A model generated the notes under the pieces. It was given only the letters and a program-made list of their open reading frames with translations, was not told the origin of the DNA and made no database searches. A DNA stretch of 64,000 nt, taken from JAFLCL01 sp964502175. Lineage in GTDB: Bacteria; Myxococcota_A; Polyangia; Polyangiales; Sandaracinaceae. The stretch covers positions 1 to 64,000 of the forward strand of contig CAZCVE010000050.1 of NCBI GenBank assembly GCA_964502175.1. Direction: 5' to 3'. The translations under genes and the position numbers were made by a program. How positions within the stretch are numbered: position 1 is the stretch's first letter; every line of letters starts with the position of its first letter. Positions 48,229-57,361 of the stretch are shown here, piece by piece.

Positions 48229-49461
48229 ATGCCCGCTCGCCGTCTCGTCCTGCTCGCGCCGCTCGCCGCCCTCGCGCTGGCCCTCGTTCCTTCGCCGTCG
48301 CGCGCCGAGATGTGGTGCGCAGACCCGCTCTGGGCGCACGAGTGGGGCGTCGTCGTGTTCGGCTCGAGCCGCGCGACCCGCGGCGCCGGGCCTTCGCTGC
48401 CAGCTCACTTTCACCGACCCGGAGGCACGCGCACGCCTTCACAAGGAACGCCCGCGCGCGATCTGGCCGTCGACTCGGGCATGCGCGAGCTGCCCGTGCT
48501 GGCCTTCTACACGGCGGGCACGTGGGCGCCGCCCGTCCCGATCGGCCTCGACGTGGGCTTTCGCGACGGCGAAGCGACGCGCTGGTTTCCGGACGTCGAC
48601 GTGCACCGCACCTTCGCCGACGTGACGAGCGCGACCGCGCGCGCCGGCCGCGAGCGTCTCGTCCAAGAGCGCGGCGGACGCGCACGTGGAGCCCCCGGCG
48701 GGACGACGTCGCGCGATCCGAGCCGACAGCTCGGCTGGGATCTCCTCGAGCTCAGCGACGTGCCGAGGCACGCCGTGACAAGGGCGACCGAGCCGTGGGT
48801 CCGCGCGCTCCGCGACGTGCCGCGCGCGCTCTGGGTCAATCGAACCACGGCGTCTGGCGGAGAGTCCGAGCGCTTCGTCTTCTACGAGGGACAGACGCGC
48901 GAGACGCCCGCGCTCCGCGTCACGCGAGGGCCGACGTGGTCGGCGACGCGAAGGCACCTCTTCCTCGAGAACACGAGCGGCCATCCCGTGCACGACGTCT
49001 TCCTCGTCCACCGCGAGGCGGGGCACACGTACGTGCTGCATGTCGCGTCGATCCCCGCGCACGCCCACGCGGGCTACGTGCTCGAGGATCACGACGTCGC
49101 CGCGAGCGGTCTCCGCGCCGCCACGCGCGACGCGCTCCGCACCTCGCTGATCGATCCGACCGAGACCGCCGCGCCGACGAGCTCGTCATGGGGCGGGCCC
49201 GCGGGCTGCGTGATGCAGCGCGACCCGGCCATCCCCTTCGATCGCGCGAGCGATCATCGCCTCTACGCGGCCGAGATCGACGTCGTGCTCGACGCGTGGG
49301 GCGCGCGCTTCTTCGACGCGCAGGGCACCACCCTCGTCTACCGCGAGGACATCGCGCAGCTCGACGCGGCGATGCCCCTGTCGATCCACACCGACATGCA
49401 GCACCACGTCGCGCTCCGCCGCCTCGGCCTCGCGCTCGTCGAGAACGTCACGCTGCCCTGA
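48229..49461 (+). CDS. Secreted protein of unknown function
   Basis: A 410-residue exported protein. The signal peptide (MPARRLVLLAPLAALALALVPSPSRA) decides the ATG at 48229; a GTG at 48136 is in frame but precedes it without a signal. The mature part starts EMWCADPLWAHEWGVVVFG, has an extended central region of likely beta strands (LPVLAFYTAGTW, VPIGLDVGFRDG) and no known motif. Similar proteins with the WAHEWGV start occur in myxobacteria to my knowledge, but none has a known role. It lies upstream of pssA without being obviously coupled. Confidence 0.75.
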   Translation: MPARRLVLLAPLAALALALVPSPSRAEMWCADPLWAHEWGVVVFGSSRATRGAGPSLPAHFHRPGGTRTPSQGTPARDLAVDSGMRELPVLAFYTAGTWAPPVPIGLDVGFRDGEATRWFPDVDVHRTFADVTSATARAGRERLVQERGGRARGAPGGTTSRDPSRQLGWDLLELSDVPRHAVTRATEPWVRALRDVPRALWVNRTTASGGESERFVFYEGQTRETPALRVTRGPTWSATRRHLFLENTSGHPVHDVFLVHREAGHTYVLHVASIPAHAHAGYVLEDHDVAASGLRAATRDALRTSLIDPTETAAPTSSSWGGPAGCVMQRDPAIPFDRASDHRLYAAEIDVVLDAWGARFFDAQGTTLVYREDIAQLDAAMPLSIHTDMQHHVALRRLGLALVENVTLP

Positions 49462-49527
49462 CGCCTCGATCGCACGAGGGCAACGAGGCCTTGCTGGATG
49501 CGGCGCACCTCTTCAGCCTGTGCGTCG

Positions 49528-50160
49528 ATGAGCGAGCCGCAGCCCCCGCGCAAACACCTGTCGATGCTGCGCACGTTCGTGCCGGCCGATCTGATCACGA
49601 TGATCAACGCCGCGAGCGGCATGGGCGCGATCCTCGCGTGCCTCCGCTATGCGCACGATCGCGAGCCGAGCTTCGCGATCCTCGCGTTCGTGCTCCTGCC
49701 GATCGCGCTCGTGGCCGACGTGCTCGATGGCGCGGTCGCGCGCGCGACGAAGCGTCAGTCGCCGCTCGGCGCCGACCTCGACTCGCTCGCCGACGTGATC
49801 AGCTTCGGCGCCGCGCCCGCGGTGCTCGCGTTCACGCTGGGTCTCGACGGAGGCTGGGACGCGCCGGTCCTCGTCTTCTTCGTCGCGTGCGGCATCAGCC
49901 GCCTCGCTCGCTACAACGCCACGGCCGCGTCGCTCTCGGACGCGAGCGGCAAGGTGAAGTACTACGAGGGCACGCCGATCCCCTCGAGCCTCCTCCTCGT
50001 GCTCGTGCTCGCGATCGCGTTCTGGCAGGGCGGCGTGCACGACGCGATGTGGCTCGGATCGCTGTCGCTCGGCCCGTGGACGCTCCACCCGCTCGTGCTC
50101 GCGTTCTTCGTGAGCGGCTGCGCGATGGTCAGCGGCACGCTGCGGATCCCGAAGCCGTAG
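49528..50160 (+). CDS. pssA: CDP-diacylglycerol--serine O-phosphatidyltransferase
   Basis: Makes phosphatidylserine, precursor of phosphatidylethanolamine; integral membrane enzyme of 210 residues. The CDP-alcohol phosphatidyltransferase motif D-G-(x)2-A-R-(x)8-G-(x)3-D-(x)3-D is present as DVLDGAVARATKRQSPLGADLDSLAD. Other segments are FVPADLITMINAASGMGAI and RLARYN, with several membrane helices on both sides. The KYYEGTPIP segment is typical of PssA rather than PgsA. The ATG was chosen for family length; an ATG 30 bases upstream is in frame. Confidence 0.9.
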   Translation: MSEPQPPRKHLSMLRTFVPADLITMINAASGMGAILACLRYAHDREPSFAILAFVLLPIALVADVLDGAVARATKRQSPLGADLDSLADVISFGAAPAVLAFTLGLDGGWDAPVLVFFVACGISRLARYNATAASLSDASGKVKYYEGTPIPSSLLLVLVLAIAFWQGGVHDAMWLGSLSLGPWTLHPLVLAFFVSGCAMVSGTLRIPKP

Positions 50161-50171
50161 CGTCGCGCGTG

Positions 50172-51953
50172 TCAGGGCGACGGTGTGATCGACAACACGA
50201 ACGGCCCTGTCGTCGCGCCGTACGGGCGCACGATGATCGTGTACGTGCCGGGCGCGAGGCTCGTGTCGATGCGCGCGTCGAGATCCTCGCCGCTGTCGTC
50301 GTCTTCGGCGAGGTACCTCAGCGCCTCGCCGTCGACGCGGGCGAGCTCGAGGTAGAGGTCGAGGCCCGAGCGCGTCTCGATCACGACGTGACCGAGCCGG
50401 CTCGTCTGGAAGCGGACCGTGCGTCGCGGATGGAGGAGCGTGAGCTCTCCCGAGCGCGTGCTCGCGCCCTCGGCGTCGAGATCGAACACCTCGTCCGAAG
50501 GACCGACGCCGAGGCCGACGACTCGCCCAGCGAGCAGCGCGGTGGTGCCCACGGCGATCAGGATCCACGAGAGCGTCGAGGCGCGGGCCGCAGGAGTCGC
50601 GCGGGCCTCGCTCTCGGCGCCGGCCTCCGCGACGATCGACGTCGGATCCGTCGCGCGCTCGCTCGCGAAGCGCCACGAGGTGAGCGTGCGCATGACCCAC
50701 TCGAGCGGTCCGCGCGGCAGCACGCGTCGGTAGAGCGTGGCGAGCACGATCACCGTCAGCACGAAGCCGAGCCAGTACGCCGTGACCACCGCGACCGAGA
50801 GCGCGTGCCCCCAGCCGAAGAAGAAGCGCGGCAAGACCACGCCGACGATCGCGTGCGTCAGGTAGATCGAGAGGGCGAGCTGCCCCGTGTGCACGAGCGC
50901 GCGCACCGGGAGCCTCGCGTCGAAGCGCGCGGTGAGCTCGTGCGCGAGCGTGATGAACACCGTGGCCGTGCCGCACGCGGAGACCACGAACAGCGGCGCC
51001 GGATCCCAGCTGGTCGACAGCACGCCGAGGTGCGGCGCGAGGAACGCGAGCGCGGGCACGCGCAGCACGGCCGTGGCCACCGCGAGCGAGCCGAGCTCCG
51101 TGACGAGCACGAGCAGCGCTGCGCGCCTCAGGAACGCGCGTCGCCTCGTCACCTCCGAGAGATCACGACGCCCGAGCCACGCGCCGTACGCGACGAACCC
51201 GAACCACGGGAGCACGGGGTGGACGCCGTCGAGGAAGAGGTCGAGCGTCAGCCCCAGCGGCGACAGGTACGGCAGCTCCGCGCGGCCGGGCAGCGCCATG
51301 TCGATCACCACGGCGCCGATCGTCGCGAGCGCGCCCATCGACAAGACGGCCCAGCCCGGCGTGCGCAGGAAGAGCAGCGTCGCGAGCAGCAGGTAGCACG
51401 CGTAGAAGTGGAGGATGTCGATCGACCACACGAGCAAGAGCGCGTTGCCGAGCGCGAACAAGAACACGACGCGCAAGAGCATCGTGCGCAGTGCCACGCG
51501 CAGCTCGATCGAGAAGTACGGCTCGCCTGCGCGCCGCTCTCGCGCCTTCTTCGTGAGGAGCGAGAAGCCCACGCCCGAGAGCACCACGAACAGCGAGCTC
51601 GAGCGGCCGCTCGGCACGTGCACGAGCCAGCGCAGGATCTGCTCGCCGTGATCGAGCCCGGTCTCCGGCGGAGGCGCCGCGAGCATCAGCTGGAAGTTGA
51701 TGAGGACCATCATCACGATGGCGAACGCGCGCGCGAGGTCCCAGCCCGCTTCGCGGGCGTTGTTTCCCGCGCCTCCGGCGCTCGACTGGGGGCCCACAGG
51801 GCCCACAGGCCCCCAGACCCCCGCTCGTCCTTCGTCGCTTCGCTCCTCCATCCTCGCTGCTCCAGGGGGAGCTTTGCTCCCCCGCCGCAGGGCGCCCCAG
51901 GCGACGACGCGTCGGAATCGCTCGACCAAGAATGCGCGCGCGCGAGCGATCAC
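50172..51953 (-). CDS. DUF418-like membrane protein with C-terminal PPC-like domain
   Basis: A 593-residue membrane protein with about ten helices. GWDLARAFAIVMMVLINFQ (from about residue 70), LFVVLSGVGFSLL and the later GQLALSIYLTHAIVGVVL match the DUF418/DUF1624-type acyltransferase-like family. The last 90 residues form a beta domain like bacterial pre-peptidase domains (RFQTSRLGHVVIETRSGLDLYLELAR, SLAPGTYTIIVRPYGATTGPFVLSI). Residues 19-65 come from the palindromic repeat at 51763-51898, read through in frame. The GTG start overlaps the stop of the upstream lipoprotein gene (GTGA, 51950-51953), which supports this start. Confidence 0.82.
   Translation of the reverse strand: MIARARAFLVERFRRVVAWGALRRGSKAPPGAARMEERSDEGRAGVWGPVGPVGPQSSAGGAGNNAREAGWDLARAFAIVMMVLINFQLMLAAPPPETGLDHGEQILRWLVHVPSGRSSSLFVVLSGVGFSLLTKKARERRAGEPYFSIELRVALRTMLLRVVFLFALGNALLLVWSIDILHFYACYLLLATLLFLRTPGWAVLSMGALATIGAVVIDMALPGRAELPYLSPLGLTLDLFLDGVHPVLPWFGFVAYGAWLGRRDLSEVTRRRAFLRRAALLVLVTELGSLAVATAVLRVPALAFLAPHLGVLSTSWDPAPLFVVSACGTATVFITLAHELTARFDARLPVRALVHTGQLALSIYLTHAIVGVVLPRFFFGWGHALSVAVVTAYWLGFVLTVIVLATLYRRVLPRGPLEWVMRTLTSWRFASERATDPTSIVAEAGAESEARATPAARASTLSWILIAVGTTALLAGRVVGLGVGPSDEVFDLDAEGASTRSGELTLLHPRRTVRFQTSRLGHVVIETRSGLDLYLELARVDGEALRYLAEDDDSGEDLDARIDTSLAPGTYTIIVRPYGATTGPFVLSITPSP
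51763..51898 (+). repeat. Palindromic repeat element inside the DUF418 gene
   Basis: The element contains a 9-bp inverted repeat (CTGGGGGCC / GGCCCCCAG, 51786-51794 and 51808-51816) and a perfect 8-bp hairpin with TTT loop (GGGGGAGC-TTT-GCTCCCCC, 51865-51883). Its left 23 bases recur inverted at 28394, and its right 18 bases recur at 17593. A related copy lies at 57771-57877. Confidence 0.65.
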
Positions 51954-52948
51954 GGCGTGGGCTCGGCCTCTTCGGTCGCTTCGTCGGTCTCCTCGACCTC
52001 GGGAGCTGCGGGCTCTCCCGCCGCGTCGCTCGCGGGCTCGGGCAGCGGCGACTCGATCGCGAGCCGCTCGAGCGCTCCACCTCGCACCGCGTAGAGGTGG
52101 ATCTCGCGTCCCGATCGCACGACGAGGTCGATCTGCGCTCCGATCGTCACGTACGCCGGCACGCCGTCTTCGAACGTCGCGATCACGCGTCCCTCGCGCA
52201 CCACGTACGTGCTCCAGCCTTGCAGCACCGACGCTCCGGTGTCCCCGACCGCATGGGTCTGGAGGTCCATCTCTTCGCCATCGCCCGCCTCGGTCTCGGC
52301 CTCGGCGACGATGGCGCCGAGCTCGGGCGTTGCCGGCGTCATGCTCGCGCCGATCAGCTGCTCGACCGCGGCCTCGCTCTCCACGCCGAAGGGATGCGTG
52401 GTCTCGATGCTCTCGACGGAGCTGCCTTCACACGGCGCGACCTCGAGCGCCCCGTACTGCGTGGGCGTCTCTCCTTCCACGGTCCCGCGCAGCTCGAGCG
52501 TGCGGAGGATGCGCGTGTTGCACGTGCCGATCGGACCGAACAGCGTCGCGCTGCGATCGGTCGCGTCGTTGCTGCTCACGATGGAGAGCTCGCGCTCGAC
52601 ACCGCCGACCCACGCGGCTCCGATCACCGTCGCGTCCGCGGGAGCTTCGGTCGGTGCGTCTCCGATGCGATGAAGGAGAAAGAGACGCGTGGTCACGGTG
52701 TTGTCGTCGAACACTCCGATCGTGCGACCGATCGGGCCGGGCTCCGCGCGCTCGGCGCCCTCGCCCTCACCGCCTTCGCCCTCGCCCTCGCTGCCTTCGC
52801 CTTCGCCTTCACCCTCACCGCCTTCTCCTTCCGCGGTGCCCTCGGACGAGGCTTCGTCGCGATCACACTCACAGCCGGGCTGGAGCGCGAGCGCGGGAAC
52901 GGCGAGCGCGGAGAGCGCGAGGACGAGCGAGAGACGCGGCGTGATCAT
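51950..52948 (-). CDS. Lipoprotein with Glu/Gly repeats, unknown function
   Basis: A 332-residue exported protein. Signal peptide LVLALSALAVPALALQPGC ends in a Cys, followed by an acidic Glu-Gly run (GEGEGEG type) that encodes a flexible spacer. The rest is a beta-rich domain without recognised family (RTIGVFDDNTVTTRLFLLHRIG, ELGAIVAEAETEAGDGEEMDL) and an acidic tail. The ATG at 52948 was chosen for the signal peptide; a GTG at 52984 is in frame. The stop overlaps the start of the DUF418-like gene, so both are made together. Confidence 0.78.
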   Translation of the reverse strand: MITPRLSLVLALSALAVPALALQPGCECDRDEASSEGTAEGEGGEGEGEGEGSEGEGEGGEGEGAERAEPGPIGRTIGVFDDNTVTTRLFLLHRIGDAPTEAPADATVIGAAWVGGVERELSIVSSNDATDRSATLFGPIGTCNTRILRTLELRGTVEGETPTQYGALEVAPCEGSSVESIETTHPFGVESEAAVEQLIGASMTPATPELGAIVAEAETEAGDGEEMDLQTHAVGDTGASVLQGWSTYVVREGRVIATFEDGVPAYVTIGAQIDLVVRSGREIHLYAVRGGALERLAIESPLPEPASDAAGEPAAPEVEETDEATEEAEPTP

Positions 52949-52984
52949 CGCGGCGGAGCGTAGCGGAAACTCGCCGCAACTCAC

Positions 52985-54500
52985 CGTGCGTAGTCGTCGT
53001 CACACGTGTCGCGGCGTGTACGTCGGGAGTGGCCAATTCCGGCTCGCGCTTCGCTGCTCTCGACGCGCGAGGTCGTGCCTCACGGGCGCATCCTCGCGGT
53101 GTGTGTCGAGGTCCGCGTCGGAAAGGTGGAGAGGCAGACGCGATTCGGCCGTGCCTCACGGGTGTGCCCATCGCGGCGCGAACCTCGGGCTTGGAGCGCG
53201 TGCATCAGTAGAGCCCACGCGAGCGCGCTTGCTGTGCCCCAATCGCGNNNNNNNNNNNNNNNNNNNNNNNNNNNNNNNNNNNNNNNNNNNNNNNNNNNNN
53301 NNNNNNNNNNNNNNNNNNNNNNNNNNNNNNNNNNNNNNNNNNNNNNNGCAGACGCGACGACGCCGTGCCTGACGGAGGTGCACGTTGCGGCGCGAACCTC
53401 GACCTCGGAGCGCGTGCATCAGTAGAGCCCACGCGAGCGCGCACGCGGTGCCCTCGTCGCGTCATCGATCGAACAGCAGCCGGCCGAGGCTTCGTCGTCG
53501 ATCGAGAAGAGCCGCGGACGGGTGTCGCGCAAGCGGATGCTTGGCGTTCGATCGAGACGGACACGAGCCTCGCGAGGGTGCACGCAAGTGAGGGCCGCAC
53601 CGACGGCTCCGTTCAACTTCTCTCCCTGAAGAGCCCAACTGAGACTCTCGCGCCGCGATGCGTTCGGTCAGCAATTCCGGCTCGCGCTCTGCTGCGTCGC
53701 ACGCGATGGGTCGTGCCTCACGGGCGGATCCTCGCGGCGGGTACGTCGAGGTCCGCGTCGGAAAGGTGGAGAGGCCGACGCGACGACGCCGTGCCTCACG
53801 GGTGTGTCCGTCGCGGCGCGAACCTCGTGCTCTCGATGCTGGCATCAGTAGAGCCCACGCGAGCGCGCACGGCGTGCCCGTCGTCGTGTCATCGATCGCC
53901 GTTGCCACCTCGTCGTCGAGTCATGCGGGTCCATACGAGTGAGCGCGCACGCTGTGGCCACATCGCGTCATCGGTCGGCCGTCGTCGATTGGCAGCCGCA
54001 TGGTGCGGTCGTGGATCGAGAAGAGCCGCGCGAGGGTGTCGCGCAAGCGGATGGGTCGCGTTCGATCGAGACGGACACGAGCCTCGTGAGGGTGCACGCA
54101 AGTGAGGGCCGCACCGACGGCTCCGTTCAACTTCTCTCCCTGAAGAGCCCAACTGAGACTCTCGCGCCGCGATGCGTTCGGTCAGCAATTCCGGCTCGCG
54201 CTCTGCTGCGTCGCACGCGATGGGTCGTGCCTCACGGGCGGATCCTCGCGGCGGGTACGTCGAGGTCCGCGTCGGAAAGGTGGAGAGGCGGACGCGAGTC
54301 GGCCGTGCCTCACGGGATGTGTCCGTTTCGGCGCGAACCTCGTGCTCTCGATGCTGGCATCAGAAGAGCCCACGCGAGCGCGCACGCAGGTGCCCTCATC
54401 GCGTCATCGATCGGCAGCGGCCACCTCGTCGTCGAGTCAGATGGGCCCACGCGAGTGCGCGCGCCGCGTGCTCATCGCGTCATCAGCCGAGTCGTCATCA
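52985..54500. repeat. Tandem repeat array, unit about 514 bp, interrupted by an assembly gap
   Basis: Near-identical copies occur at 53504-54017 and from 54018 to about 54500 (for example GAGAAGAGCCGCG at 53504 and 54018; CAATTCCGGCTCGCGCTC at 53672 and 54186). More divergent copies lie before the gap (53034 on) and just after it (53348-53503). Within each unit a segment around GCATCAGTAGAGCCCACGCG recurs at about 53203, 53417, 53845 and 54357. No frame is convincingly coding. It separates two minus-strand transcription units. Confidence 0.8.
53248..53347. other. Assembly gap (100 N)
   Basis: Exactly 100 N, a conventional placeholder of unknown true length. It sits inside the tandem repeat array, so the number of repeat units is not known. 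Confidence 0.99.
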
Positions 54501-54527
54501 TCGAGAAGATGCTCGCGGTCGGCGTCG

Positions 54528-55133
54528 TCAGCCGCGATCCGTCTCGTCGATCCGGTTGGGCGCGTCGATCGACAGCCCCTCTCTCGCGAGGTCGGACAGC
54601 GAGGTTCGTCGCTCGGCGTCGCCGCCTGCGTCGCGGTTCGAGAGCGCGAGCATCGCGTCGACGCGGGCGGCGTCGAGGACGTCGGGCGCGTTCGGCGCGG
54701 AGGATCGGAAGTTGAGCGGGCACCACGTGACCTCGGCCGCGAGCTCTCTCTGGCGCAGGAACACGGCGCTCACGGGGATGACGCCGTTCGGATAGCGAAG
54801 CGGCAGGCCCTGCGTGCGGCAGACGAGCGGGCGCGACGCGTAGACGGCGCAGCGGCCGCCCAGGTCGAGGAACACGCACGCAGACTCGGGGACGAGCGAC
54901 TCGAGACGCACGGCGAGCCGCTCGCGCGCGGCGTCGTCGAGCGTGGCGATCCCTTCGCGCAAGAGCGCCGCCTCGACGTCACACACCGACAGCTGCTGTC
55001 CGCAGCACGCGCTGCACCCCGCGCGACACTCCATCTCCGCGGCGCGCCGCTCTCGCACCGTGACGTCGAACGCATCCACCTTCGCGACGAGCGCGCGATG
55101 CGGGAGCGGGACGCTCAGGCTCGGACGGGACAC
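54528..55133 (-). CDS. YkgJ-family cysteine cluster protein
   Basis: A 201-residue protein. The metal-binding pattern is complete: MECRAGCSACCGQQLSVCDVEA near the N-terminus, then CVFLDLGGRCAVYASRPLVCRTQGLP. The family (UPF0153/YkgJ) is widespread, probably binds zinc or an Fe-S cluster, and has no agreed function. GTG start. It follows the 44-residue gene by 81 bases on the same strand, and the tsaD gene before that. Directly after its stop begins the repeat array. Confidence 0.88.
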   Translation of the reverse strand: MSRPSLSVPLPHRALVAKVDAFDVTVRERRAAEMECRAGCSACCGQQLSVCDVEAALLREGIATLDDAARERLAVRLESLVPESACVFLDLGGRCAVYASRPLVCRTQGLPLRYPNGVIPVSAVFLRQRELAAEVTWCPLNFRSSAPNAPDVLDAARVDAMLALSNRDAGGDAERRTSLSDLAREGLSIDAPNRIDETDRG

Positions 55134-55214
55134 GGAGCGAGCCTGTCAGTCATCGAGCGCTTCTGCCCGGGACTTTCGCGCCCATCGACCGCACCGACCG
55201 ATCGTCGAGCTCGA

Positions 55215-55349
55215 TCAGTGCTTGCGGCGTCGCTCGAGGGCTTGGAGGCGCTGCTCGTGATCGTCGAGTCGGTTGCTCTCGTCGAGTCGCTCGCGGAGGA
55301 GGTCCTTCACCTCACGAACGGCGCCCGCGAGGTGGCCGACGTCGCTCAT
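55215..55349 (-). CDS. Small coiled-coil protein, 44 residues
   Basis: A short open frame with ATG preceded by AAGGAGAAG, an excellent ribosome site. The product (MSDVGHLAGAVREVKDLLRE ...) is a highly charged helix with Leu/Val at heptad spacing, ending in a basic RRRKH. The codons have the local third-position bias. No family is recognised; it might bind nucleic acid or pair as a coiled coil. It lies between tsaD and the YkgJ gene, all on the minus strand. Confidence 0.6.
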   Translation of the reverse strand: MSDVGHLAGAVREVKDLLRERLDESNRLDDHEQRLQALERRRKH

Positions 55350-55458
55350 CGCTTCTCCTTGCGAGGGTGGCCGGACGTGATCCCCCCGCGAGGCCCGGGA
55401 CGAAGCTCGAGCCGCGCGACTGACGCGCCGCTTCGAACTGCACGGGCGGATGCGTCTC

Positions 55459-56511
55459 TCAGCGAGTGATGCGGCGGGGCTCGACGAACTTGCCGCGCTT
55501 GAGACCGGGTGCGCGGGAGTAGGGCGCGAGGGTCGCGTCGTCGCGCTTGCCGGCGGTGAGCGAGAGCGCGCCGACGTACGCGATCATCGCGGCGTTGTCG
55601 GTGCACGAGGCGATCGGAGGGACGAAGACGGAGATGCCGCGCGTCTCGCCGAGCTCTCTCGTGCGGGCGCGTAGGCCTCGATTCGCGGCGACGCCGCCGG
55701 CGAGGACGAGGCGCGGGATGCCCGTGACCTTGCAGGCCTCGACCGCCTTCTGCGCGAGCACCTCGACGATGGCGGCTTGGTAGGCGGCGCAGAGATCGGC
55801 GAGCGCCTGATCCTTCGGCACGCCGTGGAGCTCGACGTGACGCGCGATCGCAGTCTTGAGGCCCGAGAACGAGAACTCGAGCGAGCCCTTGCGCATCATC
55901 GGCTTGGGCAGCGTGGAGCGCGAAGGATCGCCAGTCGCCGCGAGGCGATCGACGACGGGCCCGCCCGGGTAGCCGAGGCCGAGGATCTTGGCGCCCTTGT
56001 CGAACGCCTCGCCTGCCGCGTCGTCGCGCGTCTGCCCGAGCATCGTGAAGCGATCGTGCGCGTGCACCTCGTAGAGCGCGGTGTGACCGCCGCTCGCGAG
56101 GAGCGCGACGAACGGGAGCTCGGGCACTGGTGTAGCGGCGTCCCCTCGCTGGAGGAACGGCGCGAAGAGGTGTCCGACGAGGTGATCGACGCCCACGAGC
56201 GGCAGGCCGCGCGCGAACGCGAGCGCCTTGCCCGTGCTCAGGCCCACGAGCAGCGCGCCGACGAGGCCGGGGCCCTGCGTCACGGCGATCGCGTCGATCG
56301 TCTCCATGCCGCCCGCCTCGGACACGGCCTGCGAGATCACGTGCCAGACGCTCTCGAGGTGCGCGCGCGACGCGAGCTCGGGGACCACGCCGCCGTAGGG
56401 CGCGTGCGTCTCGATCTGCGAGCTCACGACGTCCGACGAGACGAGACCATGCTCGTCGACGACGGCCGCCGCGGTCTCGTCGCAGCTCGACTCGATGCCG
56501 AGGACGCGCAC
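55459..56511 (-). CDS. tsaD: tRNA N6-adenosine threonylcarbamoyltransferase
   Basis: Transfers the threonylcarbamoyl group to A37 of ANN-decoding tRNAs, together with TsaB and TsaE; 350 residues, normal length. Landmarks are VLGIESSCDETAAAVV, VVPELASRAH, VDHLVGHLFAPF (the iron-binding His pair), LASGGHTALYEV, AFDKGAKILGLGYPGGP, FSFSGLKTA and LAGGVAANRGLR with the terminal SCTDNAAMIAYVG. GTG start. The DUF4215 lipoprotein gene ends 18 bases upstream on the same strand, so an accidental operon is likely. TsaB and TsaE genes are not in the window. Confidence 0.96.
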   Translation of the reverse strand: MRVLGIESSCDETAAAVVDEHGLVSSDVVSSQIETHAPYGGVVPELASRAHLESVWHVISQAVSEAGGMETIDAIAVTQGPGLVGALLVGLSTGKALAFARGLPLVGVDHLVGHLFAPFLQRGDAATPVPELPFVALLASGGHTALYEVHAHDRFTMLGQTRDDAAGEAFDKGAKILGLGYPGGPVVDRLAATGDPSRSTLPKPMMRKGSLEFSFSGLKTAIARHVELHGVPKDQALADLCAAYQAAIVEVLAQKAVEACKVTGIPRLVLAGGVAANRGLRARTRELGETRGISVFVPPIASCTDNAAMIAYVGALSLTAGKRDDATLAPYSRAPGLKRGKFVEPRRITR

Positions 56512-56529
56512 TTCGTCAGGCGTCCGCGA

Positions 56530-57213
56530 TCACTCGGTGGCGCACATCGCCGAGCAGCCGTCGCCGTCCGTCGTGTTGCCGTCGTCGCAGGTCTCGGGGC
56601 TCGTGGGGATCGCGTTGCCGCAGCGCGTGGTGAGACACGCCGGGAGCCACGCGGGGCCCGCGCCGTCGTCGGGGCCGACGCCTTCGTCGCAGCCGTCGCC
56701 GTCGGTCGCGTTGCCGTCGTCGCACTCTTCGACGCCGACCGCCGTGACACCGTCGCCGCAGTCGCTCGTGCAGCCGCGCGTGGGCGCGCCGGCGGGGCAC
56801 GTCCAGCCCATCTCGACGGCGCACGCGGCGGAGCAGCCATCGCCTGCGGTGGTGTTGCCGTCGTCGCAGGCCTCCATGCCGCTGATCGCGCTGTCGCCGC
56901 ATCCGCCGGTGCAGACGCTGGGCTCGCCCATGCACGAGTACCCGGTCTCGATCTGACAGTCCGCGTCGCAGCCATCGCCGGGCGTGACGCCGTCGTCGTC
57001 GCACTCTTCGACGCCTTCGATCGCGCCGTCGCCGCACACGGACGTCACCGTCGCCGCGTCGGGACCGGCGTCGCGCGGCCCGGTGTCGGTGCCGATCGGA
57101 ACGAACGCGTCGACGGGCGTGCCGGTGTCGTCGGTGGTGACCACCTCGCACTCACAGCCGACGACGGTCAGCGTGAGGGCGACGAGCCCGATCGAACCAA
57201 GCGAGATCCGCAT
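56530..57213 (-). CDS. DUF4215-type cysteine-rich repeat lipoprotein
   Basis: A 227-residue surface protein, ATG with GGAGG upstream. The lipobox is VVGC (LTLTVVGCEC). After an Asp/Thr linker it holds about four copies of the DUF4215 / Myxococcus cysteine-rich repeat: CGDGAIEGVEECDDDGVTPGDGC, CGDSAISGMEACDDGNTTAGDGC, CGDGVTAVGVEECDDGNATDGDGC and CGNAIPTSPETCDDGNTTDGDGC. Each repeat has an Asp-rich loop that may bind calcium. Such proteins are abundant on myxobacterial surfaces; the function is unknown. Confidence 0.9.
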   Translation of the reverse strand: MRISLGSIGLVALTLTVVGCECEVVTTDDTGTPVDAFVPIGTDTGPRDAGPDAATVTSVCGDGAIEGVEECDDDGVTPGDGCDADCQIETGYSCMGEPSVCTGGCGDSAISGMEACDDGNTTAGDGCSAACAVEMGWTCPAGAPTRGCTSDCGDGVTAVGVEECDDGNATDGDGCDEGVGPDDGAGPAWLPACLTTRCGNAIPTSPETCDDGNTTDGDGCSAMCATE

Positions 57214-57361
57214 GCGACGTGCCTCCGAAGGCGGGGCCGACGAGCACCCCTGGGAAGAGACGGAAAGAAGAAGGAGGGTGAACAGCGTTCGCGGGTCGCG
57301 CAAGTCGGCGAGTCTCTGTAGAAAACTCGCGAGGTCGCGTCGCGCGCTCGAAGATCAGGCG

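Noticed and set aside
53640..54300. Arg/Ser-rich ORFs within the repeat units
   Set aside because: Frames differ between copies, composition is biased, and no ribosome site or homology was seen.
52985..54500. CRISPR array in the tandem repeats
   Set aside because: The units are about 514 bp and their spacers are also repeats; there are no short regular repeats and no cas genes.
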